The notes below the pieces were generated by a model. That model saw nothing but the letters and a program-made list of their open reading frames with translations. It was not told the DNA's origin and ran no database searches. Below are positions 1 to 8,773 of a DNA stretch of 64,000 bases, piece by piece. Location of the stretch: assembly GCF_001618385.1 (NCBI RefSeq), contig NZ_BDCR01000004.1:744001-808000 (forward strand). The letters run 5' to 3'. The stretch's first letter is position 1; every line of letters begins with the position of its first letter. The position numbers were made by a program, and so were the translations under genes. The DNA comes from Paludibacter jiangxiensis (GTDB lineage Bacteria > Bacteroidota > Bacteroidia > Bacteroidales > Paludibacteraceae).

Positions 1-6
1 CCGGAA

Positions 7-36
7 GCGGATACTCATTCGGGTATCCGCTTTTTT
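7..36 (+). terminator. Rho-independent terminator of an upstream gene
   Basis: An 8-bp GC-rich stem (7-14 with 23-30) with an 8-nt loop is followed by six T on the plus strand. It ends transcription of a gene lying before the window. Confidence 0.8.
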
Positions 37-83
37 GCCTTATTTCAACATCATATTGTTTATAATAAACAGATTACCGTTAT

Positions 84-115
84 TTTGGAAGGAGTAAGGC
101 AAAAACGTATCTTTG
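84..115 (+). promoter_or_regulatory. Bacteroidetes-type promoter of thrA
   Basis: The -33 box TTTG lies at 84-87 and the -7 box TATCTTTG at 108-115, with 20 nt between them, which is the consensus layout for the phylum. Transcription would start near 122 and give a leader of about 125 nt before thrA. The leader holds a weak hairpin around 170-195 but no convincing threonine- or isoleucine-rich peptide. Confidence 0.75.
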
Positions 116-248
116 TACTGAGATTTATCCGAAGCCATTAGTCTGCATTTATTCTTTGCGCAGGCCGGGGAATGGATTTGTAACCATTTCCTTGTTGGAA
201 GAAGAAAATCATCACCAAATCTATTTATTTACTTAAAAAACAAAACAA

Positions 249-2684
249 ATGAAGGTCTTAAAATTTGGTGGAACATCCGTAGGTTCCATCGAAAGCATTC
301 TGGAGGTAAAAAAAATCGTTGAAGCCCAGCAGGAGCCGGTAATCGTAGTAGTTTCCGCACTGGGTGGTATCACCGATCAACTCTACCATGTTTCTAACTT
401 AGCCGCTAATGGCGACCCGACCTACATCGATGCCATGCAGGCAATTGTAAAAAGGCATATCGATGTGGTAAATGGCGTTGTTCCTGCCGAAAAACGAACT
501 CAGGTCACAACAACTATCACCGACTTACTGGAAGAACTCACCAACATTATGAAAGGTATCTTCCTGCTTCAAGACCTTACCCAAAAAATCACCGATTCTA
601 TTGTAAGTTATGGTGAACGTGCCTCTTCGACCATTGTCGGACAGGTGATTGACAATGCCGTTACGTACGACTCTCGTAAATTTATCAAAACTGTTCCGCA
701 GTTTACCAAACATATCGTCGATTTCCATACCACCAACACGCTTATCAAACAGCAGTTTGCCAACGAGCAGAAAGTGGTTGTGTGCGGAGGTTTCATCTCT
801 TCCGACACCCGCACCAATGTGGTGACCAACCTCGGTCGCGGCGGTTCCGACTACACGGCGGCTATTCTGGCGGCTGCTTTGAAAGCTGACGTGCTGGAAA
901 TATGGACCGACGTAGACGGTTTTATGACTGCCGACCCGCGCATTATCAGCAACACTTACGTTATTGATAAACTGTCGTTTATCGAAGCCATGGAGTTGTG
1001 TAACTTCGGTGCAAAAGTGATCTATCCGCCGACTATCTATCCTGCTTATCACAAAAATATTCCCATCCGGATCAAAAACACGTTCAATCCGTCTGCTCCG
1101 GGAACTTATATCTCCAACGACCGCACCACCGATACGGTAAAAGCAATCAAGGGTATTTCATCCATCAACGACACCTGTTTGATTACCGTTCAGGGATTGG
1201 GCATGGTAGGTGTAATCGGCGTGAATTATCGCATTTTCAAAGCACTGGCAAAAAATGGAATCAGTGTATTCCTCGTTTCGCAGGCAGCTTCGGAAAACAA
1301 CACCTCGTTTGCCGTTAAAAACAGCGATGCCGACCTGGCCGTGAAAGCGCTCGACGAAGAGTTTGCCCGTGAGATCGAACTGGGCGAAATGAATCGTGCC
1401 GTGGCAGAAAGAGATCTGGCTACCGTGGCCATCGTGGGCGAAAATATGAAACGCATTCCCGGTATTGCCGGAAAACTGTTCGGCACACTGGGGCGCAACG
1501 GCATCAACGTGATTGCCTGTGCGCAGGGTGCTTCGGAGACAAATATTTCGTTCGTTACCGACCTGAAATCGTTGCGCAAAGCGCTGAACGTAATCCACGA
1601 TTCGTTCTTCCTTTCCGACTATCAGGTGCTCAACGTATTCCTCACAGGTACGGGCACCGTGGGTGGTAGCCTGCTCGACCAGATCCGTCAGCAGCAACCC
1701 AAACTGATGGCAAAAAAAGGCTTAAAGCTTAACGTGGTAGGTATTGCCAATGCCGAAAAAGCGCTCTTTACCCGCGAAGGCATCGATCTGGAAACTTACA
1801 AGGAAGAAATCGAAGCAAAAGGCAAACCAACCTCTCCGCAACTGTTGCGCGACGAGATTCTGGGCATGAATATCTTCAACTCGGTATTTGTCGATTGTAC
1901 GGCGAGCCCCGAAGTGGCAACCATCTACAAAGATCTGTTGTCGAACAACGTTTCGGTGGTGGCTGCCAATAAAATTGCTGCTTCGTCGGAATACGAAAAC
2001 TATGCCGAACTGAAATCGATTGCCAGCAAACGCGGCATCAAATTCCTCTTCGAGACGAACGTAGGTGCCGGGCTGCCGATTATGAATACCATCAACAACC
2101 TGATTAACTCGGGCGACCGTATTTTGAAAATGGAGGCCGTACTTTCGGGTACACTCAACTATATTTTCAACACGCTGAGTGCCGAAAACACATTGAGCAA
2201 GACCATCCGCATGGCAAAAGAAGCCGGTTACTCCGAACCTGATCCCCGCATAGACCTGAGCGGCAAAGACGTGATTCGCAAGCTGATTATCCTGTCACGC
2301 GAAGCCGGTTACCGGGTGGAACAATCGGACGTAGAGTGCAACCTGTTTATCCCCGAAAAGTATTTCAAAGGTTCGCTGGAAGATTTCTGGAACACCATAG
2401 GCGAAATGGATGCGCAGTTCGAGCAACACCGCCAACGCCTCGAAACCGAGCACAAACGTCTCCGTTTTGTGGCTACCATGGAAGAGGGAAAATGCAGCGT
2501 AGGCTTGCAGGAGGTCGATCAGCGTCATCCGCTTTACGACCTAGAAGGAAGCAACAACATCCTGATGATTACCACCGAACGCTACAACGACTATCCGATG
2601 ATTATCAAAGGATATGGTGCCGGAGCCAGCGTAACTGCTGCTGGGGTGTTTGCCGACATCATCAGCATTGCAAATATCAGATAA
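249..2684 (+). CDS. thrA: Bifunctional aspartate kinase / homoserine dehydrogenase I
   Basis: This 811-residue cytoplasmic enzyme catalyses the first and third steps from aspartate to homoserine (threonine, methionine and lysine branches). The N-terminus MKVLKFGGTSVGS is the aspartokinase signature. Two ACT-type regulatory stretches follow (about 310-360 and 395-440; each has a G-ASE/TN motif). The homoserine dehydrogenase half begins near 465 with the Rossmann motif GTGTVGGSL. Length matches the fused family. It stands alone, with its own promoter and terminator, rather than in a thrA-thrB-thrC operon. Feedback inhibition by threonine is expected from the ACT domains but cannot be read from the sequence. 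The start is preceded by an A-rich, SD-less region, as usual for the phylum. Confidence 0.95.
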   Translation: MKVLKFGGTSVGSIESILEVKKIVEAQQEPVIVVVSALGGITDQLYHVSNLAANGDPTYIDAMQAIVKRHIDVVNGVVPAEKRTQVTTTITDLLEELTNIMKGIFLLQDLTQKITDSIVSYGERASSTIVGQVIDNAVTYDSRKFIKTVPQFTKHIVDFHTTNTLIKQQFANEQKVVVCGGFISSDTRTNVVTNLGRGGSDYTAAILAAALKADVLEIWTDVDGFMTADPRIISNTYVIDKLSFIEAMELCNFGAKVIYPPTIYPAYHKNIPIRIKNTFNPSAPGTYISNDRTTDTVKAIKGISSINDTCLITVQGLGMVGVIGVNYRIFKALAKNGISVFLVSQAASENNTSFAVKNSDADLAVKALDEEFAREIELGEMNRAVAERDLATVAIVGENMKRIPGIAGKLFGTLGRNGINVIACAQGASETNISFVTDLKSLRKALNVIHDSFFLSDYQVLNVFLTGTGTVGGSLLDQIRQQQPKLMAKKGLKLNVVGIANAEKALFTREGIDLETYKEEIEAKGKPTSPQLLRDEILGMNIFNSVFVDCTASPEVATIYKDLLSNNVSVVAANKIAASSEYENYAELKSIASKRGIKFLFETNVGAGLPIMNTINNLINSGDRILKMEAVLSGTLNYIFNTLSAENTLSKTIRMAKEAGYSEPDPRIDLSGKDVIRKLIILSREAGYRVEQSDVECNLFIPEKYFKGSLEDFWNTIGEMDAQFEQHRQRLETEHKRLRFVATMEEGKCSVGLQEVDQRHPLYDLEGSNNILMITTERYNDYPMIIKGYGAGASVTAAGVFADIISIANIR

Positions 2685-2709
2685 TCAATTAATAGTTAAC
2701 AACTAAATA

Positions 2710-2747
2710 AACACCCCGCTTTCGAAAACGAGAGCGGGGTGTTTTTG
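2710..2747 (+). terminator. Terminator of thrA
   Basis: A 10-bp GC-rich stem (ACACCCCGCT with AGCGGGGTGT) is followed by a T-rich tail, 26 nt after the thrA stop. Confidence 0.9.
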
Positions 2748-2822
2748 TTTTGCAAAATCTAAAAATATAATATGAGTGTCTTATATTTGATCTAATGGCT
2801 TGAAAAAACCTATTTGCATAAC

Positions 2823-2980
2823 CACAGGTCTGTGACCTGTGTGAATATAACCTTCAATCATCACGACCTGAAAGGTCAGACCATATATACTAAAAGTGAT
2901 GCCTTTCAGGCATTGAAGAATGGAGCTTTATCCAACCGTAAGCCATTGGCATACGGTTATGAAAATAACGCCTTTCAGAC
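2823..2980. repeat. Cluster of short REP-like palindromes in a gene-free stretch
   Basis: The gene-free stretch between thrA and the M13 peptidase gene (about 2690-3198) contains four short hairpins within 140 bp. They are an 8-bp stem with a 3-nt loop at 2823-2841 (CACAGGTC/GACCTGTG), GACCT-GAA-AGGTC at 2865-2877, ATGCCT-TTC-AGGCAT at 2899-2913 and a 25-nt near-perfect palindrome at 2934-2958. A degenerate fifth unit lies near 2970-2980. The core CCTGAAAGG of the second unit is the reverse complement of CCTTTCAGG in the third, so they look like inverted copies of one element. No ORF is credible here. The arrangement resembles REP/BIME elements mobilised by RAYT transposases, but no such transposase is in the window. 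Confidence 0.5.
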
Positions 2981-3131
2981 GATGTGAAATACAAGTAGGC
3001 AATATATCCGATAGTCAAAGATAGAATTATCCATATTTATATAGCTCCGTCTAAAAAGGCGAAGCTAATTCAAAGTTGATCGCATTTCGGTTTAGTCTTG
3101 ACGACAAAACAAATCCTCTTTCATCACTAAC

Positions 3132-3164
3132 AAAGCCCCGCCGGAATACATCCGACAGGGCTTT
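3132..3164 (-). terminator. Probable terminator after the M13 peptidase gene
   Basis: AAAGCCC (3132-3138) pairs with GGGCTTT (3158-3164), with an inner GGA/TCC pairing. It sits about 35 nt past the stop codon of the minus-strand gene. Confidence 0.5.
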
Positions 3165-3198
3165 CTTTGCTCTTTATTCTTTGTTCTTTGCTCTAAAC

Positions 3199-5244
3199 TT
3201 ACCAGATCAAGGCCTGTTTTTCTTTTGGCAAATACATTTTGTCGCCCGGTTTCACGCCGAAAGCTTCGAGGAACATGTCGATATGCGGCAAGGTACCGTC
3301 AACACGCCATTTAGCCAATGAGTGAGGATCGAGCTTTGTGAGACGCAACATTTCCTGTTCACGAATATTGCTTGCCCAAACTGTAGCATAACCGAGGAAG
3401 AAACGTTGAGCAGGGGTAAAGCCGTCCATTTTATTTGCGTTGACATCGCCTTTTTTCATAGCATTCTGCATAGCAACGTATGAAATATGAAGACCTCCGT
3501 TATCCGCAAGGTTTTCACCAAGTGTCAGTTTACCGTTAGCTTTGGTACCGGGAACCACTTCGATGTTGTTAAAATAGTCAACCAACACAGAAGCGCGGGT
3601 ATCAAATTTCTTAGAATCTTCGGGCTGCCACCAATCTTTCAGGTTACCTGTTAGGTCGTACTGGCGACCTTCGTCGTCGAAACCGTGTGTCATTTCGTGA
3701 CCAATTACCACACCGATAGCACCATAGTTGGTAGCATCGTCAGCCTGTTGGTTGAAGAAAGGAGGTTGCAGAATAGCTGCCGGGAAACAAATTTCGTTAG
3801 TTGTCGGTTGGTAATAAGCATTTACGGTTTGCGGAGTCATCAACCATTCGTTCACGTCGGTAGGTTTGTCCACTTTGTTAAGCATGTAAGCCAAATCAAA
3901 CTGATTGGAACGAAGGATATTTGCAAAATAGCTATCAGTCGACACTTTCAGATTGCTATAATCACGCCATTTGTCAGGATAACCGATCTTCACGTGAATA
4001 GCTTTCAGCTTTTCAACAGCTGTATTTTTGGTCTGCTGATCCATCCACTCCGAAGCCTGAATGCGTTGTGCAAAGGCATCCTGCAGATTGTGTACCAGTT
4101 CCACCATACGTTTTTTAGCTGAGGGCGGAAAATATTTTTCCACGTACATCTGGCCGACAGCTTCGCCCAACGAACCATTGATGGTAGTCACCACTCGTTT
4201 CCAGCGCGGACGCATCACTTCACGACCCGACATCGCCTTTCCGAAGAAAGCAAAGTTGGTTTTCACGAAATCTTCACTCAAATAAGGAGCTGCCGTATTG
4301 ATAACGTTCCATGCAAAATAAGCCTTGATGGCACTGGGTTTGCCGTTTTTCAGCACATTCTGAACCGCCTTGATAAATTCAGGCTGAGCCACGTTCATGC
4401 TTTTCATGTTCGGCAAACCGACACCTTTGAAATAGGCATTGAAGTCTACATCAGGAGTCATTGCAACCAGTTTGGCCAACTCCATTTTGTTGAAGTTTTT
4501 ATGCGGATCGCGGAGAGTTACACGGTCGAACGATGCTTTTGCCAATTCGGTTTCGAGTGCCATAACCTCTTCGGTCAGTTTAGCTGCCGGAGTTTTGGTC
4601 AGTTTGGCGTAACCCGAAAGGTCGAACATCTTGGTCATCATCTCCTGATATTTTGCACGAATTTCTTTTGTATGATCGTCGTTTTCGAGATAATAATCGC
4701 GTTGACCCATACCGATTCCTCCCTGATACAACCAGGCAATAGTCATTTTACTATTGGTATAATCGGCCTCGGCAGCCAGTTCGAAGAATGGAAAAATCCC
4801 GTTTTTATGCAGTGTAATCAACTCACTCTGAATCTGTTTTTTTGTAGCCAGTTTTGAAATAACATCAAGCAGAGGTTTAATAGGAGCCGCTCCCTGTTGT
4901 TGCAGTTTCACGCTGTCCATCCCCATATTGTAAAGGGTGGCAATTTTGTCTGGAATCGAACCCACAGCATGTTGCTGTTGAGCCAAACCGGTAATAAGTT
5001 CTTTCAACTTCGACTGGTTCTCTTCAGCTAGTTTGTCGAAACTTCCGTAACGTGCATATTCAGCTGTCAATGGGTGGTTTTTCATCCAACCGCCACAAGC
5101 ATACTGATAGAAATCGTCAGCCGGATTGGCCGTCGTGTCCATATTGGCACGATCAATTCCCGAAGTCTGATTCGGAGCCGGGACTGGCTTTGAGGCTGTA
5201 AAAAGTGCGAGGGCACATCCTGCCAGAATCACAAATTTTTTCAT
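3199..5244 (-). CDS. Exported M13-family zinc endopeptidase (neprilysin/PepO type)
   Basis: This 681-residue metallopeptidase is probably periplasmic or envelope-attached. The zinc-binding HEMTH motif lies at about residue 515 (context VIGHEMTHGFDDEG), and the second-shell ENLAD motif of the family comes about 60 residues later. NAYY and the C-terminal region also match the M13 catalytic domain. The long N-terminal part corresponds to the helical cap. The start chosen is the internal ATG giving MKKFVILAGCALALF, a signal peptide; the open frame extends 19 codons upstream but that stretch lacks export features. A lipobox-like LAGC is very close to the N-terminus, so lipidation is uncertain. Monocistronic, with its own promoter. 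Confidence 0.9.
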   Translation of the reverse strand: MKKFVILAGCALALFTASKPVPAPNQTSGIDRANMDTTANPADDFYQYACGGWMKNHPLTAEYARYGSFDKLAEENQSKLKELITGLAQQQHAVGSIPDKIATLYNMGMDSVKLQQQGAAPIKPLLDVISKLATKKQIQSELITLHKNGIFPFFELAAEADYTNSKMTIAWLYQGGIGMGQRDYYLENDDHTKEIRAKYQEMMTKMFDLSGYAKLTKTPAAKLTEEVMALETELAKASFDRVTLRDPHKNFNKMELAKLVAMTPDVDFNAYFKGVGLPNMKSMNVAQPEFIKAVQNVLKNGKPSAIKAYFAWNVINTAAPYLSEDFVKTNFAFFGKAMSGREVMRPRWKRVVTTINGSLGEAVGQMYVEKYFPPSAKKRMVELVHNLQDAFAQRIQASEWMDQQTKNTAVEKLKAIHVKIGYPDKWRDYSNLKVSTDSYFANILRSNQFDLAYMLNKVDKPTDVNEWLMTPQTVNAYYQPTTNEICFPAAILQPPFFNQQADDATNYGAIGVVIGHEMTHGFDDEGRQYDLTGNLKDWWQPEDSKKFDTRASVLVDYFNNIEVVPGTKANGKLTLGENLADNGGLHISYVAMQNAMKKGDVNANKMDGFTPAQRFFLGYATVWASNIREQEMLRLTKLDPHSLAKWRVDGTLPHIDMFLEAFGVKPGDKMYLPKEKQALIW

Positions 5245-5337
5245 TCGCGAAAAATTAAATGTAAATAAATATTCTACAAGAAATGCCATTATCCGGCACA
5301 AATCACTTGGGATAACAGCATTTTAAGGTTTAATGTG

Positions 5338-5367
5338 CAAAGTTAAATGAAAAAACAGAAAGGCAAA
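5338..5367 (-). promoter_or_regulatory. Promoter of the M13 peptidase gene
   Basis: Read on the minus strand, TTTG (5367-5364) is followed after 18 nt by TAACTTTG (5345-5338). This implies a leader of about 85 nt before the start at 5244. Confidence 0.6.
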
Positions 5368-5405
5368 CTTTTTTATGAAATTATATGCATGAAACATCTT
5401 ATTCT

Positions 5406-5450
5406 GAAAAATAAAAAAGAGCAAAACCGAATTATTTTCAGTTTTGCCCT
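5406..5450 (-). terminator. Terminator of the pRiA4b-like gene
   Basis: On the minus strand a GGGCAAAAC/GTTTTGCTC stem is followed by TTTTTTATTTTT. Confidence 0.8.
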
Positions 5451-5484
5451 TATCTTATTTTTGACTCAAAAGAGATGATTATTC

Positions 5485-6027
5485 TCAGCGTGGAGATTCT
5501 TCTTCAAAGTTCACGTCTCCAAATCCTTCACTATCAAGTTCGTCAGCATTAAATTCTTCATCACCGTAGAACTGTTCATCAATATCGCCGGTTCCCTGCG
5601 CAACAGCCATTTCATTAAAATCCACAAACTGTTTTGGAGGCGTTCCTTCAGAACGCGTACACACGGCTTTATCACTGTTTTGACGGGGGATCAGCTCCTG
5701 CATGGTGATAAAAAAGGCACGATCACCCATCAAATCGAAATAGTACAAAAGTTTTTGCTTCTCATCGGTAACATAATCCTCAAGAGCAGTTGTATCCATT
5801 ACCAAATTATCATATTCGGAACTGGTTTCCATTTCAATCAGGGTAATCTCCTGTTGTTTCTCCCATTCATCATCACAAAGGAAAAACGAGGTGATCTGAT
5901 CTTTTTCATAGTTGACGGAGTCTAAAATTGCATTGTGCAGGTCAAAAAATGTAGCACTTGCATCAATGGTAATTTCACGCATAAAATCATCAACTTCGTC
6001 CGATAGAATAAGGAATTTGTAGAGCAT
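5485..6027 (-). CDS. Plasmid pRiA4b ORF-3-like family protein
   Basis: This 180-residue soluble protein has an N-terminus (MLYKFLILSDEVDDFMREI, then ASATFFDLHNAILDSV) that resembles the pRiA4b ORF-3 / IS1096 TnpR-like fold, where a short strand-rich start is followed by an F-DLH-AI helix. The rest, with an FFLCDDEWE segment and a very acidic C-terminal tail (EEFNADELDSEGFGDVNFEEE), fits Bacteroidetes members. Biochemical role is unknown. The start is the ATG at 6027; the frame is open 45 codons further, but that region has no family similarity and overlaps the probable promoter area. It is divergent from dnaX, which starts about 200 nt away. No transposase is nearby, so a mobile origin is not supported here. 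Confidence 0.7.
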   Translation of the reverse strand: MLYKFLILSDEVDDFMREITIDASATFFDLHNAILDSVNYEKDQITSFFLCDDEWEKQQEITLIEMETSSEYDNLVMDTTALEDYVTDEKQKLLYYFDLMGDRAFFITMQELIPRQNSDKAVCTRSEGTPPKQFVDFNEMAVAQGTGDIDEQFYGDEEFNADELDSEGFGDVNFEEESPR

Positions 6028-6114
6028 AAATACTAGGTTTGAATTCGGCTGTAAAGATAGTACATTTTTAAATGACCTCAATAAAATAAGCTTACTTTTA
6101 CTTTCCAAACACGC

Positions 6115-6145
6115 TTTGTTGTTCCAAATTTTTGGTCTATATTTG
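6115..6145 (+). promoter_or_regulatory. Promoter of dnaX
   Basis: TTTG (6115-6118), a 19-nt spacer and TATATTTG (6138-6145) form a consensus promoter. The predicted leader contains a perfect 7-bp hairpin, CATGCTG (6167-6173) with CAGCATG (6182-6188). Confidence 0.7.
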
Positions 6146-6223
6146 CCTCCGTCTTCAGGCATTATCCATGCTGCAAATACACAGCATGATAAATACTGAA
6201 GATGGTTTTAATTCGTTGTACAA

Positions 6224-7969
6224 ATGGAGAATTTTATCGTTTCGGCCAGAAAATATCGTCCTGCCACTTTTATGTCGGTAGTGGGTCAGTCTGCGTTAAC
6301 CGCAACGCTCAAAAATGCCATCAGGAACAATCATTTGGCTCATGCGTACCTCTTCTGCGGACCCCGCGGAGTAGGCAAAACAACCTGTGCCCGTATTTTT
6401 GCAAAAACAATCAACTGCGCACATCTGACCCCGGAATTTGAAGCCTGCAACGAATGCGAATCATGCCGTGCCTTTAACGAGCAACGCTCCTATAATATCC
6501 ACGAACTCGATGCTGCCTCCAACAACTCGGTCGACGATATTCGGACACTGATCGATCAGGTGCGCATACCGCCACAAATCGGACACTACAGCGTTTATAT
6601 TATCGATGAGGTTCACATGCTATCGGCTTCGGCTTTCAACGCATTCCTAAAAACGCTGGAAGAGCCACCGGCACACGCCATTTTCATTTTGGCCACCACC
6701 GAAAAGCATAAAATTTTACCTACCATTCTTTCTCGCTGTCAGATATACGACTTCAACCGCATCAGCGTAAACGATACGGTGGAACATCTCCAGCACGTTG
6801 CCAACAAAGAAGGCATCAACGCCGAACCGCAAGCGCTGAACGTAATTGCTCAGAAAGCAGACGGTGGTATGCGCGATGCGCTTTCCATTTTCGACCAGGT
6901 GGTTAGTTTTTGCGGAAATAGCATCACCTATCAGTCCGTAATTCAAAACCTGAATGTTCTCGATTACGACTATTATTTCAAGCTGACCGATGTATTTCTC
7001 GAAAACAAGGTAAAAGAGGCATTACTTATCTTCAACGAAATCCTGAATAAAGGCTTCGATGCCCACAATTTTGTAGGAGGGCTCAGTTCTCACCTGCGGG
7101 ATGTGCTCATGTGCAAAGACCCCGAAACAGTGCAACTACTCGAAGTTGCCGATTCGGTGAAAGAGTCCTACGCCGCGCAGGCGCAGAAGTGCCCCAATGA
7201 CTTCCTCTATTCGGCACTGGCAGTCATAAACGACTGCGACATGAATTTCAGGCTCAGCCGAAACAAACGATTACTTACTGAACTCACGCTTATCCGTCTC
7301 TGCCAATTGACGGACAAAAAAAAAAATGAGTTAAGCGAAGAATTCGCATTACCTCCAATTGAACTTATTCCGGAGATGCATCTTGGGCAACCTGATGCAC
7401 AACAAGCTAACACCGCTCCGATACAGAGAGCCGTTGCATCCAACGCGCAACCGGCACCTTCTTCGCAACCGGCAGCACAGCCGACAAAGAGAAACGTTGT
7501 CACGGCACCACCGCCCATCAGCATCTCTATTACAAAACCACCTGTAAAAAAAGAAGAAACAGACACAAGAACCACCGTCAGGAGTCAACAAACCGAGAAA
7601 CAAGACAACAACTTTACTGTTGATTCACTCGAAAAAGCATGGAAACATTTTGCAACAGAGATCATTCCTGAAAAGACTCATGCCAAAAACATTATGCTGA
7701 ACAATCTGCCTACGATTGAAAGTAAGCATAAGCTAAAACTCATTTTGGACCAGAAACTTCAGGAAAGCTCCATGAATGAAGTTCTATACGATCTGACATC
7801 CTTCCTTAGACGTAATTTGATGAATGATTTCGTTGAAATGGAAATCATTGTCGACACCACAAAGGAAAACACCAAAGTAATGTCACCTCAGGACAAATTC
7901 GCCAAAATGGCAGAATCCAATCCTGCTTTGCTGCGTTTAAAGAAAGAATTCGGGCTGGAAATTGACTGA
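6224..7969 (+). CDS. dnaX: DNA polymerase III subunits gamma/tau
   Basis: This is the clamp-loader ATPase of the replisome, 581 residues. Seen in order: Walker A GPRGVGKT (46-53), a zinc-binding cysteine set (C65, C75, C78, C81), Walker B DEVHML near 125, the TTEKHKI and SRCQIYDF sensor region, and domain III to about residue 367. A proline/alanine/glutamine-rich linker (about 390-450) and a tau-specific C-terminal domain follow. Codons 365-368 lie in a run of 11 A (7316-7326). A one-base shift in either direction meets a stop within three codons, so a short gamma-like product of about 368 residues is possible. The start at 6224 fits the conserved N-terminus (ARKYRPATF). An alternative ATG at 6202 opens a different frame and is not used. 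Confidence 0.95.
   Translation: MENFIVSARKYRPATFMSVVGQSALTATLKNAIRNNHLAHAYLFCGPRGVGKTTCARIFAKTINCAHLTPEFEACNECESCRAFNEQRSYNIHELDAASNNSVDDIRTLIDQVRIPPQIGHYSVYIIDEVHMLSASAFNAFLKTLEEPPAHAIFILATTEKHKILPTILSRCQIYDFNRISVNDTVEHLQHVANKEGINAEPQALNVIAQKADGGMRDALSIFDQVVSFCGNSITYQSVIQNLNVLDYDYYFKLTDVFLENKVKEALLIFNEILNKGFDAHNFVGGLSSHLRDVLMCKDPETVQLLEVADSVKESYAAQAQKCPNDFLYSALAVINDCDMNFRLSRNKRLLTELTLIRLCQLTDKKKNELSEEFALPPIELIPEMHLGQPDAQQANTAPIQRAVASNAQPAPSSQPAAQPTKRNVVTAPPPISISITKPPVKKEETDTRTTVRSQQTEKQDNNFTVDSLEKAWKHFATEIIPEKTHAKNIMLNNLPTIESKHKLKLILDQKLQESSMNEVLYDLTSFLRRNLMNDFVEMEIIVDTTKENTKVMSPQDKFAKMAESNPALLRLKKEFGLEID
7316..7326 (+). other. A11 slippage / frameshift site inside dnaX
   Basis: Eleven consecutive A encode K-K-K-N in frame. 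With one extra A, or a -1 ribosomal shift, the frame reads into TGA directly after the run. With one A fewer it reads ATG AGT TAA. Either event would end the protein at the domain III boundary, where gamma ends in other bacteria. Confidence 0.55.
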
Positions 7970-8027
7970 TTGTTAGGACTGATCGGCCTTTTTAGCTTTT
8001 TTATCGTAGCACTTGAAATAAATTATG

Positions 8028-8035
8028 TACATTTG
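8028..8035 (+). promoter_or_regulatory. Possible -7 element before the type IX-secreted protein gene
   Basis: TACATTTG matches TAnnTTTG. No clear TTTG lies at the expected -33 distance, so the call is tentative. A leader of about 110 nt would result. Confidence 0.4.
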
Positions 8036-8154
8036 CACACTCGTTGTCACATTTCATTTTTCCTGTCAAAACGTTGTGCAGTTCGAGCAGCAAAACTGGG
8101 TGTAAACTTGTAAACAAGAGCAACAACACAATTCTATTAATTTAAAAAATTCAG

Positions 8155-8745
8155 ATGAAGCGTATTTTATTGCTTTTCTTTGCTTTGGGTTTCATTGCTT
8201 GTTTGGCTCAGGCACAAACAAAACCCCAAATCTACTCCCGTTGGAGTGGTCGTGTTATTATATGCAGCGACCCGCAAAGCATTTATAAATCTTACCAGTG
8301 GTATGCCGATTCACTTTCTTCGGTAGGAATCGATTTAACGAAAACGAAACCGACTCAATTTGGTCCCATAAAAGGAGCGACTTCTCAATATTACTCTAAA
8401 AACGGGCAAGGATTGTATGGCTATTATTATGTAGTTGCTAAATTGGCAGACGGCACCAGCGTCACCTCAGACACTATCGCACTTCACGTAAGCCAATCAG
8501 CATCAAAAGTATCTATTGCCCCCAACCCGGTTTCAAAAAGCAGTGCTCTTAATGTTGAAACAATCTCACCTGATATTCAGTTAGCTAAAGTTCAAATTTA
8601 CACTATGAGTGGAATAATGGTGCGTCAGTACACAACCTCCGACGCAAGTGCAGCCATTGAAGCTCCATCAGCCACAGGTTGTTATATGGTCCGAATTCAA
8701 CTTGCCGATGGTAGCACATCAACACAAAAGCTGTTTGTAAAATAA
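8155..8745 (+). CDS. Secreted protein with type IX secretion (Por) C-terminal sorting domain
   Basis: This 196-residue protein starts with a signal peptide (MKRILLLFFALGFIACLAQAQ). A middle part of unknown fold (about 22-115) is rich in Tyr and Ser. The last 75 residues (APNPVSKSSALNVET..., VQIYTMSGIMVRQY, then GCYMVRIQLADGS...KLFVK) match the type A sorting domain of the type IX secretion system: an APNP start, a Y-x-x-x-G turn and a terminal K-(L/V)-V-K strand. Such proteins cross the outer membrane and are often anchored to the surface. The passenger has no recognised catalytic motif. The gene is followed 28 nt later by an outer-membrane protein gene, so the two are probably co-transcribed. 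Confidence 0.75.
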   Translation: MKRILLLFFALGFIACLAQAQTKPQIYSRWSGRVIICSDPQSIYKSYQWYADSLSSVGIDLTKTKPTQFGPIKGATSQYYSKNGQGLYGYYYVVAKLADGTSVTSDTIALHVSQSASKVSIAPNPVSKSSALNVETISPDIQLAKVQIYTMSGIMVRQYTTSDASAAIEAPSATGCYMVRIQLADGSTSTQKLFVK

Positions 8746-8773
8746 ACCATTTATCCATTTTCTTATCAGACAA

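Noticed and set aside
122-248. Threonine leader peptide upstream of thrA
   Set aside because: The only ATG in the leader opens three codons, and a possible TTG frame has no run of Thr/Ile codons. The promoter is real but attenuation is not supported.
525-1052. Long open frame on the minus strand inside thrA
   Set aside because: It is antisense to a well-defined aspartokinase and has no promoter or family similarity. Other frames opposite real genes were dismissed for the same reason.
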